DNA of 64,000 nucleotides from Chytridium lagenaria (Eukaryota > Chytridiomycota > Chytridiomycetes > Chytridiales > Chytridiaceae). The DNA lies in assembly GCA_025449115.1 (NCBI GenBank), contig JAHLKC010000047.1, positions 62,001-126,000 on the forward strand, given 5' to 3'. A program made the position numbers and the translations under genes. Below the pieces are notes generated by a model. That model worked only from the letters and a program-made list of their open reading frames with translations, searched no databases and was not told the origin of the DNA. Positions 14,393 to 24,239 of the stretch are shown here, piece after piece (within the stretch, counting starts at the first letter, position 1; each line of letters opens with the position of its first letter).

Positions 14393-15328
14393 ATGGCCGC
14401 CAACCCAACGCTAGACAAGGTACGGACGACACCGCATCCAAACATACTCAGACGATTAACGTTTTCGCCAGCTATGTCGCTTCTTGAACTCTGTTCGTGG
14501 AACTGATAAAGTTCTTATGGTATGGTCATTGCATCACAATTGCAGCATGGTATTCTAAGATTCTGATACAGCTGGCGCAATATGCCTCCAAAATCATCAT
14601 TTGGAAACTGAGGAAGGGCAACCCGGACTCCATGCTCTCACAAAGGATTGCTAACTTTGCTGGCCCTGTCTCCGACTTCCGCATCCTCCTTCGATACTAC
14701 GGATTGATTCCTCTTACTCAGTGGATTCTTTATTCTGAGGCCAACCCGCCGCCTACTCAGACTCTGCGGATCTTATATCGCCTGCAAAACCTCGTAAACC
14801 TGGCTTATTACCCGTTGGAACATATCTGGTGGCTTGGATCTCACAAAGTTATCCCCATCTCTGAGAAAACCTTGAACTCGATCGGCATCTGGAGTTGCAG
14901 ATTCTGGGCAGCCTATGTAAGTTAAAGCGGCTCTTCTTTATTTTCTCGCCTTCTTGCCAAGCTTCTTATACAATTGTTTTTTATTTGCGTGGGTTTTTTT
15001 ATTATTTTATATTTATATCTGGCCTATCTTCTAGGTTGTTTTGTACTTCTTCCAGCTGCAGCAGGAAGCCAGCATGTTGGCTCGCCGTTCCAAGGCTCTT
15101 TTGGAAAGAGCAAAGAAGGGAGAGGAAAAGGATGTTTTAAAGGCTGAGAGGAAAATTATTTCCGACGAGACCAACGCCCTTATCATCAACACCATCATCA
15201 ACGCCTCCTACTTCCCTTTGACCGTTCACTGGTCTTTGGAAACTTCGTCCTTCCCTGACGTTGGTGTTGGAATTTGCGGCACTATCGCTGCCCTTTGCCA
15301 GACGTACGCTGCATGGAAGTCTGCTTGA
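14393..15328 (+). CDS. PEX11: Peroxin 11 family (PEX11)
   Basis: PEX11 is a peroxisomal membrane protein that elongates the membrane before peroxisome division. The first exon (ATG at 14393) reads MAANPTLDK, followed by an intron and then LCRFLNSVRGTDKV, the conserved N-terminal amphipathic helix region (family form: RFL..T.GRDK). The long exon 14550-14920 gives YSKILIQLAQYASKIIIWKL, FRILLRYYGLIPLTQWILYS and LVNLAYYPLEHIWWLGSHKV. The C-terminal exon (about 15035-15328) has QEASMLARRSKALLERAKKG, then NTIINASYFPLTVHWSLE and GICGTIAALCQTYAAWKSA. One junction near 14505-14545 requires a one-base offset that I could not explain by splicing. Divergent from neurochondrin, with 59 bp between starts. 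Confidence 0.85.
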
Positions 15329-15376
15329 GCTAGTGCTGTTGGGTCGGGATCTGAATTTGTCAATAAACAATTAAAG

Positions 15377-16298
15377 ATGGCAGACGAAGTTGTTGGTGGA
15401 CTTGACCGTGATCTTGCTGCGAAGCAAGCCGCAAAGTATGACCCTACCCGTGAGGCAGAGGCTCGTTCCTGGATTGAGATTGTATTGAATGAACCGCTCC
15501 CATCAGAGAGTTTTCAAGAGAGCCTGAAGGATGGCATTATCCTCTGCCGGTAACAAGAATTAGTGTTGACACCAATCCTAACAAGCGTTAGTCTCATCAA
15601 CATCCTTCAGCCTTCACAAAACGTCAAATTCACCGCATCTAAGTTGGCATTTAAGCAGGTAGGATTCGAATCATCGTCTTAGTTCATAACGGAACAGATG
15701 GAAAACATTAGCAACTTCTTGATTGCTGCTGAAAAACTCGGAGTTAAAAAGGCAGAGCTCTTTCAAACTGTTGACCTGTTTGAGGCCAAAAAACATGGTG
15801 CAAGTGATAGACTTTATCTATGCACTTTCACGGAATGCATCGGCTAACGGGTACGATGGGCCGCGACTCGGACCAAAACTTGCAGAAAAGAGAGTAAGTA
15901 TTATTTCTAACTTTACCAAAGCAAAGTTTAGCATGTTTATTTAACAATTTCTGTACTAAGGAGATACACTTCTCCGATGAGCAAATTTCTCAAGGGAAAA
16001 CCGTCATTGGATTACAGGTTCGCCTTCTTATACCATATCATCTAAAATTAGATGGGCTTTGCTGGAGGAGCAAACCAAGCCGGCATGTCTTTTGGAGGAC
16101 GTAGACAGATTGCAGACCCGAAAATTCCGTAAGCTCTATTTAAAACAATACTTTCTGTGCTTAACGGACCGCAGTCCTGGTGATGAGTCCAGCATGTCAC
16201 AGCAGTTAGGTGTTGGGAAAGGAAGTGGAGCCACGGGATTAATTTACGGGAATCGGAGAGAAATCGGAGGAGCCGACCCTGGAAAGCTCGCTCAGTGA
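15377..16298 (+). CDS. Calponin/transgelin family actin-bundling protein (Scp1-like)
   Basis: Transgelin-type proteins bundle F-actin through one calponin-homology domain and a short C-terminal calponin repeat. Translation begins at 15377: MADEVVGGLDRDLAAKQAAK, then EARSWIEIVLNEPLP and LKDGIILCR, the CH-domain core. Further exons give LINILQPSQNVKFTASKLAF, MENISNFLIAAEKLGV, and VIDFIYALSRNA. The C-terminus has MGFAGGANQAGMSFGGRRQI, the calponin repeat, and after a small intron (16129-16173) SSMSQQLGVGKGSGATGLIY with a second repeat-like unit, ending at 16298. About 210 aa, as expected. Without that intron the frame would stop at 16132, giving a shorter alternative. Starts 48 bp after the PEX11 stop. 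Confidence 0.85.
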
Positions 16299-16581
16299 TG
16301 ACATCTCAGATTGGTTTTTCTATGTAACGCTGGTCGACAATAAAGATATGGAAACGATTCTGATTTTGACGAAAAAGTTGCTCTCAGGAAGGAGTGATGG
16401 CATAAAAAATTGGCGAAGCTTCCGAAAGATGATTTATTTTACAGTTGATCCAGAGGTGAATTAAGTGAGGAAACTGCCATAGCAAGGAGAACATGGAAGA
16501 ATGAGGCTCTCTTAGGAGTCACAAAGGAGGAAAGTAGGATGAGAGGATAAAAATTAAGGATAGTGTCGCAATGTATGCTTT

Positions 16582-17619
16582 TTAACTGTCCATGGAAACG
16601 GTATAATCATACTCCATAGTTGGGAGTACAGAGCTCATAAACTTCAAAAAGAGCAAAAGGTATTGATCCACACGAAGCTCCGTGTCCTTTCCACTTTCTG
16701 CAATTTGGTCGATAATCCTCTTCATAACATTTCCATGCTTGCAAGGATGAATAGAGGCAAGAGAGAGGTTCTCATGAGGATGAGCTTCAATCGTGACGGT
16801 GCGTTTTGCGTGATCTTGCGAAATGTCCTCGAAAACTTGCTCAGTGGTGAGGGGGCGGCGGTTCTCGTCGTAGCCAAAGAGAAACACTCGCGGAGTTTGG
16901 TAATACTTGTCGTAAGTGATAGACATATCGTAAGTTCTGTTTAAAAAAGATCAGACACAACAAAGTTACGTCCCTTTTACCTTGTTTTCAGAATCTTGCC
17001 AGCGTCGTCGTTATCATATTGTTGGCTCAACGCAGCAGGGTCATCCTCCTCGATTGCCTCAACAAGCTCAGCTTCCTCGTCAATATCAGGAATATCGTCC
17101 ATGTTGGGGATGTCTCCAGTATCGTGAAGCTCCTTCGAAGCACTGGGACCCGGAGTTGACACATCCATGGCAGCAGACTCTTCCTCAATGTCCGCAATAT
17201 CCCCAATCTGTGTTGCTTCCCCATCTTTGCGGTTGTTGTGAGTAGCCACCCACGCTTCACCTGTGCCGTCGGTATCACCCTCCTCCTCCACATCCTCCTC
17301 GGCAGCGTTGTATTCCATGGCTTTGACTCGTTTTAAGCATGGGACATTGCGGGTAATCAAGTACTGCTTATCGGCAGGGAGGTAGTCTCGTCGCTTTGCG
17401 GGCAGGCCGCCAGACCATTGCCATGTGGGGCACTTGTAGACCAAGAAATCTCCAGCAGCAACAAACCTTTGACAAAGTGTAAGTAGGGATAGGGTACTCA
17501 ACGACATACTCTTCAGGGGTTAGGACACCAGTCTCTCTGAACTTGGAGTTCTTCAGTAATGGGTTCAGGTATTCACGGAATGAGTGAAAGATAGCAAATC
17601 CTCTTTGGTAAGCCTCCAT
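16582..17619 (-). CDS. ATG3: ATG3, E2-like enzyme for Atg8 lipidation
   Basis: Atg3 receives Atg8 from the E1 Atg7 on its active cysteine and passes it to phosphatidylethanolamine during autophagosome growth. Start [20 protein letters not shown] with the curvature-sensing N-terminal helix, then [18 protein letters not shown]. The next exon has [15 protein letters not shown], then [19 protein letters not shown], an acidic disordered insert (about 110 residues) and the E2 core [20 protein letters not shown]. The catalytic HPC motif is intact ([16 protein letters not shown], near 16735-16750). The end [20 protein letters not shown] matches the family C-terminus. Length ~300 aa is typical. Introns near 16945-16980 and 17465-17510. 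Confidence 0.93.
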
Positions 17620-17627
17620 ATTTGCAA

Positions 17628-18260
17628 TCAACTCTTGTACAAATGAAATTCCGCTGACCAAAAAAAAGTGAGTCCGAATGATGAAGATATGCATGCAGTG
17701 TTATTTATTGAAAGAATAGATTGCTTCAAGTGATCACTCATGGGGTCGCCATACTGGTTGGTCCTCTGGTTTTTAGATGACCCAGATTGGGGTGATGTTG
17801 GAAAAGGCTGACTCCTTTTCCCTGAGAGGGCGTCTTTCACCGTCTCAGCTAACGGGAATTGGAAGCGAAACGAGCATCTTAGCCGCGCTCTGAACTCCAT
17901 AAAGCATGCCGATGTTGAATCCCACAAACGAACCAGCTTTCATTTTACAAAGTTAATCCCTTGTTTTGACAGACATGCACTATACAACATACCTCCAATA
18001 GCGAATATCCGGGGAAAGAGGTTCCAGTTTCTCCTCCGAATCAATAATGTGTTGCAATGCCTCCACCGAATAAACCAAAAGATGCTGGAAAAGAATATGT
18101 AAAAGTGTAAAGCTTTTTTTACATACACCACCGAGAATATTTCTTGCTGATACCCTCAATGCCTCCTTTTCCCTCTCATTGGGCTGATAATCATTGCCAA
18201 GTTGATGTTCTTTCCTTGTCCTGTAACTCCATGCAGTCTTTTGACAATTTAAAGAAATGC
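17628..18260 (-). CDS. Small two-membrane-segment protein, possibly OCIA-domain-like
   Basis: The exon at about 18140-18245 gives NEREKEALRVSARNILG. The next (about 17995-18090) gives SFGLFGGGIATHY with a basic loop RRRNWNLFPRI. A third (about 17700-17930) gives AGSFVGFNIGMLYGVQSAAK and a polar tail with NQRTNQYGDPMSDHL. Two glycine-rich hydrophobic segments separated by a basic loop, and a short C-terminal tail with N-x-Y-G-D, recall OCIAD mitochondrial inner-membrane proteins, but the match is by pattern only. One base is out of frame in the second exon and the first codon was not found. It is divergent from the INTS2 gene. Confidence 0.4.
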
Positions 18261-21200
18261 GCTCTCAAGGAATCCAAGACTGAAAGTTGCTCTTTACAGC
18301 GATGAAAGACTCAGACAGGGCGATAACTTTAATGAACTGTGGCATGAAACAGTCCCAGACCTACTGAAGGACATATCCGTAAGTCCAAGCGTCATTACTC
18401 AGGTATTCATTGCCATGGAAAGGCTGTCCAAACTGTGTTGGAATGGTATTGTTCCAAAAAGGATCTCCCATTCGACATCTTGTATTTGAGGCTTTATGGA
18501 TATTTTGCACTACGCATGCTTCACTTGCGTATGATGTCAGAAAGCTCTTGGAAGATAAGGAATGCTTTCCGGATCTGCGTTGAAAATTGCATTGGACATT
18601 GCTGGAGATGAGGTTGATTGCATTTAAGATATTTTTAATTCTTGAAGATAAACTACATGAATATATGCCTTTGCTCAAAACGGTCATATTTGCTGGACGA
18701 CATTCAAAATACCTATTTGCAGCTTTCGGTGTTTCAAGTGAAGCTTTTTGAGTACGTCACATTAGCTACTGTAAAATCATATTATACTTCATTTTGCTTA
18801 TTATTGACAGAAAGACGCACAAAAGAGTATGTTTTGCCGTATACTTTGTGGATTGGTTTCCTTTTTCAAGTTTACAATGTCAAGAGATCAACTCGTGATA
18901 TGCTTTAATATCCTGAACGCAGACAATGCAAGCGAGTCGTAAGTTTACGCAATTTTATCAATAACAGGTTTAGTCTGTGCAAAATGCTTTTGGGGACATT
19001 AATCGTTTGCTGCGATCAACTATATGCATGCTCTAATGTATTTATGAATGTCTTCTCAAAAACACTAATGGATATTTAGAAGCACTACGTCTCGACATTG
19101 CAAAAGTTGTGGCGAGGGATCAATCTGAGATTGCTTTAATGCTGGGTGTTATTTCTACACAAACCAGCTTGTAGATATCGAAAGAGTAGCGCGTAGTGCG
19201 CTTAAAATACCCGTACAATTTCGTAAGTTCCACGATATTTTGGGAAATAACACTTCTTTTTAGATAAGGACACATTACATCGTCTTCGAGAAATTTTTAC
19301 CTCCAATATTTTTGATGAGAGGTCTATCGCGGAGATGTCATTAAAACTGGATTGCAATTCTTCTGCTATGCTGAAACAGGTATTTATTACTTTTCCGTCA
19401 AGTAGTTTAACGAATGATTAGAACACTACTAAGCTTGAGTCTTTGCTTACTGTCGTGGTGTATCAACTTCAAAAGGCGAACTCTTTCCAAAAGTCAAAAA
19501 TAGATATTGGTCATTGGATTTATCGAAGCATTGCCACTATCTCTTTACCGTTTCATACCAACTTCCTGGCGTTCTTCGACTTTACATTGAGAGGTTTGAG
19601 ATGTTGGAGTAACACAGCTAATGCTTTTAAAGTGTTTTGAACTCGCCAGAAACGACAACCAGAATATCAGAGACTGATATTCAGACTCTTTTAATGGAAG
19701 GTGGAGACGCGATGCGACCCTCAAAAGTCTTCATATTATACTACATATTGCTGTTTAATGACATGGTATTTCAATCGCATATTAGTGCGAAAGATGACAG
19801 CAAGCCAACAGCTCAAAAAGGTAACAGGCTTTGCATTTATTTAACTTTGTATTAAACATGGAATAGAATATTTTACCGAGGTCTGGATCGTCTTCCAATG
19901 AACAAAATACTTTTGCACATTGAGCAGAAAGAAAATCGAGAGTATTACAGGACTATATATCCGGACTTGATATCTTTGATATCCGCGCAGTATCCTGAGT
20001 TCTTGCATGTATCAAGCTTTCTTCATTGGGAGAGCTATCGGGACGAGTAATTTGATGGACAATACGGATTTTCTGACCATTTAGAGAGAACCTCATAACA
20101 CCAGACTACGGTACAGAATATGGATGGACACCCGAAGGGCAGTGGTACAACGTCCGTTGCCTACATCTTACAAGCGGTGACGGATCGTGATGTTGTGGAA
20201 ACACTAACCGAATCCCTGAAAGATGATGCAGTTTTAAGTCAATGTGGGTAACGGATAACGTTTTCGAGGCGTAGCTTATATGACAATAGACCTTGAGTTC
20301 CTTTGCTCTTTACCTCACGTCGAAATCTTTAAATACTTTGACACGGTAACGTTGATTTTGTTTCCTGCAGTAGTTCAGAGGAGGTACAGATAGAGTGATT
20401 TTTCTTAATTAATTGCAGGTATTCCGAGGAAGTGCTCAATCTCGTCGTCAAAATATTCTATATCTTGAATATTCTCTCACCCAGAGAATTATGGTTACGT
20501 GTCATTAATGCCTGGCATCAACCCGATCTGGATACGCGAGGGTCATATTCGCATCATGAACTTGTTTTGGATCCGCTTCTATTATTTCGCTGTATATACC
20601 GTGTCTTTCAAGTGCCGCAATTATTTCAGCTCTTCTTACATGTATGCCCTAATTTCTATGCTGCGTATTTACGTTTTCGTTTAAAGATTCTTGATTGCTA
20701 TATGATGTCGTCAAAAAATTATACCCTCCGAATGTTCACCTTGCGGAAAGCAGCAAATAATGTAGGCAACACACGTTGAACCAATGCATTAATGCCGAGG
20801 GTTAGCTTAAAAGCTTTAAGGAGACGCATTTAAATGCTCTGGTTGATCTGCAAGAAACCTCCATAATTCAAACTTTGCTTGAAGTTTGCTGGCGAATACA
20901 TAATAATGAAGAGAAAGGTGTGGCCATTCAAAGTGAAAACTTACCATGTATTAGAAACAGGCAGTGATATTGTTCGTAAAGCCTGCTTGTTCATACATCA
21001 AAGATTTATTATTGCAACCAAGTACATTAAATTGGTCATTTCCAAGGTTATGAAATGGGGCTTATACCAATTGCAGTTGCTGAGATACATTCAATGCGTA
21101 AGCCCAACGCGAACCTTCCATTGTTCTGACTCTATGCAGATGTTTGTTTCGAATTCATTCCGGAATTACTTGCTCAACCGCAGTACGAAAAACAAGTTTT

Positions 21201-21598
21201 TGGAATATTCCTGTCAGCCCACCTCTTTGAAAAATATCCCTTACCAGCGAGGTTTTTCCATTGAGATCAACTTTGTACTAAATGTTGTCAAGTTTGGCAT
21301 TAGCCAGAGATATCGTTTTGCCTAGAATTCACGGAATACTGAGAAGCGTAATTCCTGCGAAAACGAAGAGGGAGTTGGTCGTTGAAGGGCTAACTAAAAT
21401 TGCCAGAGGATTCCCATCACTGGCATCAAGTATCCTTGGAATTATTGAAGGTACACCTTTCTTCTGAGACTTGAAACTCAACCTTTTTTAGATGCCGGAA
21501 GATTGGAGCAGTGTGACGCCATAGGTGTCCAAAAAGCTAAAGCCATTGTTGCAAGCTATATGAACGATCCAAAGATTTTAAATAAATCTGTACAATAA
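18250..21598 (+). CDS. INTS2: Integrator complex subunit 2 (INTS2)
   Basis: INTS2 is a core scaffold subunit of Integrator, the nuclear complex that cleaves snRNA and other nascent Pol II transcripts. Matching blocks in order, across many short exons: LHRLREIFTSNIFDE (about 19275), DIGHWIYRSIATISLPFHTN (19505), LPMNKILLHIEQKENREYY (19890), LSPRELWLRVINAW (20475), HHELVLDPLLLFRC with RVFQVPQ (20550-20630), IIQTLLEVCWRIHNNEEKG (20865), LIGHFQGYEMGLIPIAVAEI (21030), FEFIPELLAQPQYEKQVFGI (21145), LPRIHGILR and ARGFPSLASSILGIIE (21310-21450). Stop at 21596-21598. The animal protein is ~1200 aa; only the C-terminal two thirds is clearly recognisable here. The 5' end (18250-18900) is divergent and its start is unresolved. 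Confidence 0.8.
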
Positions 21599-21616
21599 GC
21601 CCCAAAAGGCAAGAAC

Positions 21617-22946
21617 CTATTTATATACAGATATATCATAATCGCGCATGAGCTTGTTTGGTGAGCTTATAAAAGGCAGTTTCCTGACTTCCAACATCAA
21701 TGTCTTCAAAACTTTAAAACCACTTTCGTAACAAGCCTGTTCGGCTTCTTCCTTTCCCCATGCAGCTCCTACCCTTCACCTCCATTCGCCAGCGACTGTG
21801 TCATGCAATGATGCAAGCTACGCCGTACAAGAAAGCTCCGCGCGGTCCGATATTATTCTCGAGGTGTGAGCTCGCCTTTGGCTCAAGCATGATATATCTT
21901 AAAACAGGTTATGTCGATTACCGATAAACGTCTTACATCCCATCATCCTTTAACGCCTCGCTGATACGCTTTAAAGCAAGCTTCGGATGAGGAATATCGT
22001 GTATCACATCTACTGTCAATAACACATCAAATGGGCCACCAGATCCAGAAACGTGAGGTAGTGAGGTAGGCATCTTCAGCCTTCTTAGCTTCAACTTTAG
22101 GTTCTTGATCGACGGTTCCTTTGCCAACTTTTCATTTGCAGCCTCAATGGACTTGACATCGATATCATAACCGTAAAACTTTGAGTTTGGGAATCGCTTA
22201 GCAAGGTAAAGCAGAACGTTTCCAGATCCACATCCAATATCAGCGACGGTCGCGCCCTGCGGCCGTTCAAGTCTTTCAATAAATCCAGGAACAGCTCGAA
22301 GCTGCTTCTCCACCAAAACCTTGACAAAGCCAGGGCCATGAGCCCGACCCATGGCTTTCACAAAATCCGCCCGAAAACACTGAAAGGAACACCGCTCTCT
22401 GAAGCATCCGCAGAGGGTTTAAGGAAGCAATCCGAAACCTTGTCTGCGACATTGAAAAGAAGTCGAATCATGCCGAACCAACCAGCAGAGAACATTGGAG
22501 AGGTCTCGTCGGCAAGGATAGGGATATGCGCGGCGGGCAAGATGAACTTTCCAGATTCTGTTGACGAGCCTGAGGGTTTGAATTGGATGATGCCTGCAGC
22601 GGCGAGGGATGATAGGCATTCCTTCAAGTAACGCTGCGACCAAGCACCAGCACTTGCGCCATTGAAGTTACCTTTGGCGAGTTCTTCAACGCTGATACCT
22701 TTTTCTCCGGCCGCTGCAAGATTTTGAAGAGGTCCAGGCGGTCAGCAATGTACATGGTAGAGAGGATCACCGCGCTCGACGACATGCCGCCAACTCTGAA
22801 GATGGATGGGAAAGCATCAGCGATCATGGAGCTATGGATTTCACGACCACGGGAACAAACACGACTCAAGCCGACCCCCCTAAACTCTTTATCAACCCAA
22901 CTTGCCTCTCAAACAGCTCGCGTGTAGCCTTTTCATCGTCAGCCAT
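21617..22946 (-). CDS. SAM-dependent methyltransferase with winged-helix N-terminus
   Basis: Two-part architecture known from bacterial Rv2258c-like proteins and some eukaryotes: an N-terminal winged-helix region followed by a class I methyltransferase domain. The substrate is unknown. Start at 22946 (MADDEKATRELFERQ). The N-terminal part contains ILSTMYIADRLDLFKIL and LPAAHIPILADETSPMFSAG. SAM-binding motif I reads VADIGCGSGNVLLYLAKRFP (about 22190-22250), followed by FYGYDID and DVLLTVDVIHDIPHPKLALK. The C-terminal part continues ENNIGPRGAFLYGVACII, then MTQSLANGGEG and a final segment ending RDYDIS, but these lie in different frames, with one-base breaks near 22880, 21810 and 21750. Either a sequencing problem or a decaying gene. 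Its stop lies 18 bp from that of INTS2. Confidence 0.7.
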
Positions 22947-23040
22947 GACCTGATGGTTTTTTGATGGACAAGTTTTCTTATTAATTGCTTTCGTTCATTG
23001 TAATTCGCTGACTCCCATCCTGATTACTATTCATGCAAAA

Positions 23041-23095
23041 GATCACGTGACCATGCCCTTTTATTAGATATAATCTAAACACAAATATCCTACGC
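23041..23095 (+). repeat. Repeat unit A, left part (upstream promoter region of the Pol III unit)
   Basis: This segment is nearly identical to 37690-37744 of unit B. It contains CACGTG (23044-23049) and TATAAT (23069-23074). In the sequence before insertion, TATAAT would lie 31 bp upstream of the GGCGCC that starts the Pol III unit. The rest of the unit continues at 29223-29231 and 33821-35362, with two retrotransposons in between. Confidence 0.8.
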
Positions 23096-23644
23096 TGTGA
23101 GGGAACGTCCTTAAGTAGGGAAGGTTCCGAGGAATATTGAAAATATCTAAGGCAATAAAAGATAGTTTTTTTCGAAGTAAGTTTATTTAATGTCCAGTTG
23201 TCCCTTTTATAGTGAACGAAGAACAAAGGTAAGCGAAAAAGCGCGTAAAAAAGAAGGAGAAAGAAAAGCGCGTAAAAGAATAGAAAAAGGGACGCGAAAA
23301 GGTGAGTGTCATGGAAAAAAGGAGGGGTCCTTCTTCAGAAGACTGTAGCGACGTCTCGTCGTTAAACGACGTTGTCGGGGTCCTCATCACGAGAAGGAAA
23401 GGGGTCGACCGGTGCTAGATAGGGGTCGACGATGGAAAAAGAAAAAGGAAGGAAAGTAAAGATGGAAAAGAGAGTTAGCCTTTTTTAGAAAGGTGGAAAA
23501 CAGAAGGGAAAAACAAACATAGAAAGAATTATCACTTATGGAAAGAAATCTCATCGTGGAAAATATCGTTCATGGAAAAAAAAGATTATAAGGTGAGACA
23601 AGGATTTCTATAATATCCGTAGGGAAAATGGTTTTTCCGTGACA
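23096..23644 (-). repeat. 3' LTR of the Ty3/gypsy element
   Basis: 549 bp, starting TGTGAGGGAACGTCC and ending CCGTGACA on the plus strand. It differs from the other LTR mostly by short (about 1-3 bp) insertions and deletions, with few substitutions. Confidence 0.93.
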
Positions 23645-23653
23645 CCCCCCTAC
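23645..23653 (-). other. Polypurine tract of the LTR element
   Basis: On the minus strand GTAGGGGGG directly abuts the 3' LTR (TGTCACGG...). This is the expected position and composition of the plus-strand primer. Confidence 0.7.
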
Positions 23654-23879
23654 AAGAGCCGAAGGGTCGTAGGCGATGACGGAAAGGAAAAACCGAAGAA
23701 GAATGAAGGAGAAAAAAGGAAAAGGACTTAGAAAGGAAAGGAGGAGAGAAGAGAGAAAAAGAATAAATTGATCGCGCAAATGGAGACGAAAACGCGTAGA
23801 GATGGGAGACGAAACGCGTTGTTGAAGTCGGGAGGGACAGTTAATCCTCGGAGGTATATCTGAAGCTTGAATTTCCGGA

Positions 23880-24235
23880 AGTCCTTGTGGAGGACTAGTT
23901 GTTGAGAGGAGTTTGACGTCTGCCTTGATTCTATCACGCAGTTCTTGGTCGAATGGAAGCCATGTGTTGTATATTGGTGAGTGGTTTTGCCATTTGATGA
24001 GTGCTTGTCGTTGTCCTCGACCGCGGAGTGTCTTGAGAGTACGGAGGGCGAGGAGGCGTTCAACGGATCTCTCTGCTTGAGGAAGTGACGATAGAGGGTG
24101 AGGACCGTCAGTGTCCCAGTAATAAGGACGCAGTTTTTCAGGATGGATCACCGGATGGATACCCCAGGATTGAGGGAGCTCGAGCCGATAGGATGTGCCG
24201 ACGCGTTCAATGATCTTGTAGGGACCGGTGTACAC
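23880..24235 (-). other. Chromodomain-like C-terminus of integrase
   Basis: Reads MYTGPYKIIERVGTSYRLEL and IHPVIHPEKLRPYY (the GPY/F-type module), then a spacer and QALIKWQNHSPIYNTWLPFD, the chromodomain core with aromatic residues in the usual places. Chromodomains direct integrase to particular chromatin in chromoviruses. Here the insertion site is a Pol III-type promoter instead. Confidence 0.75.
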
Positions 24236-24239
24236 GGGG

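Noticed and set aside
16299..16490. Readthrough extension of the calponin gene (open for about 60 codons after the stop at 16298)
   Set aside because: The sequence (DWFFYVTLVDNKDMETILIL) has no family match and calponin ends normally before it; likely chance.
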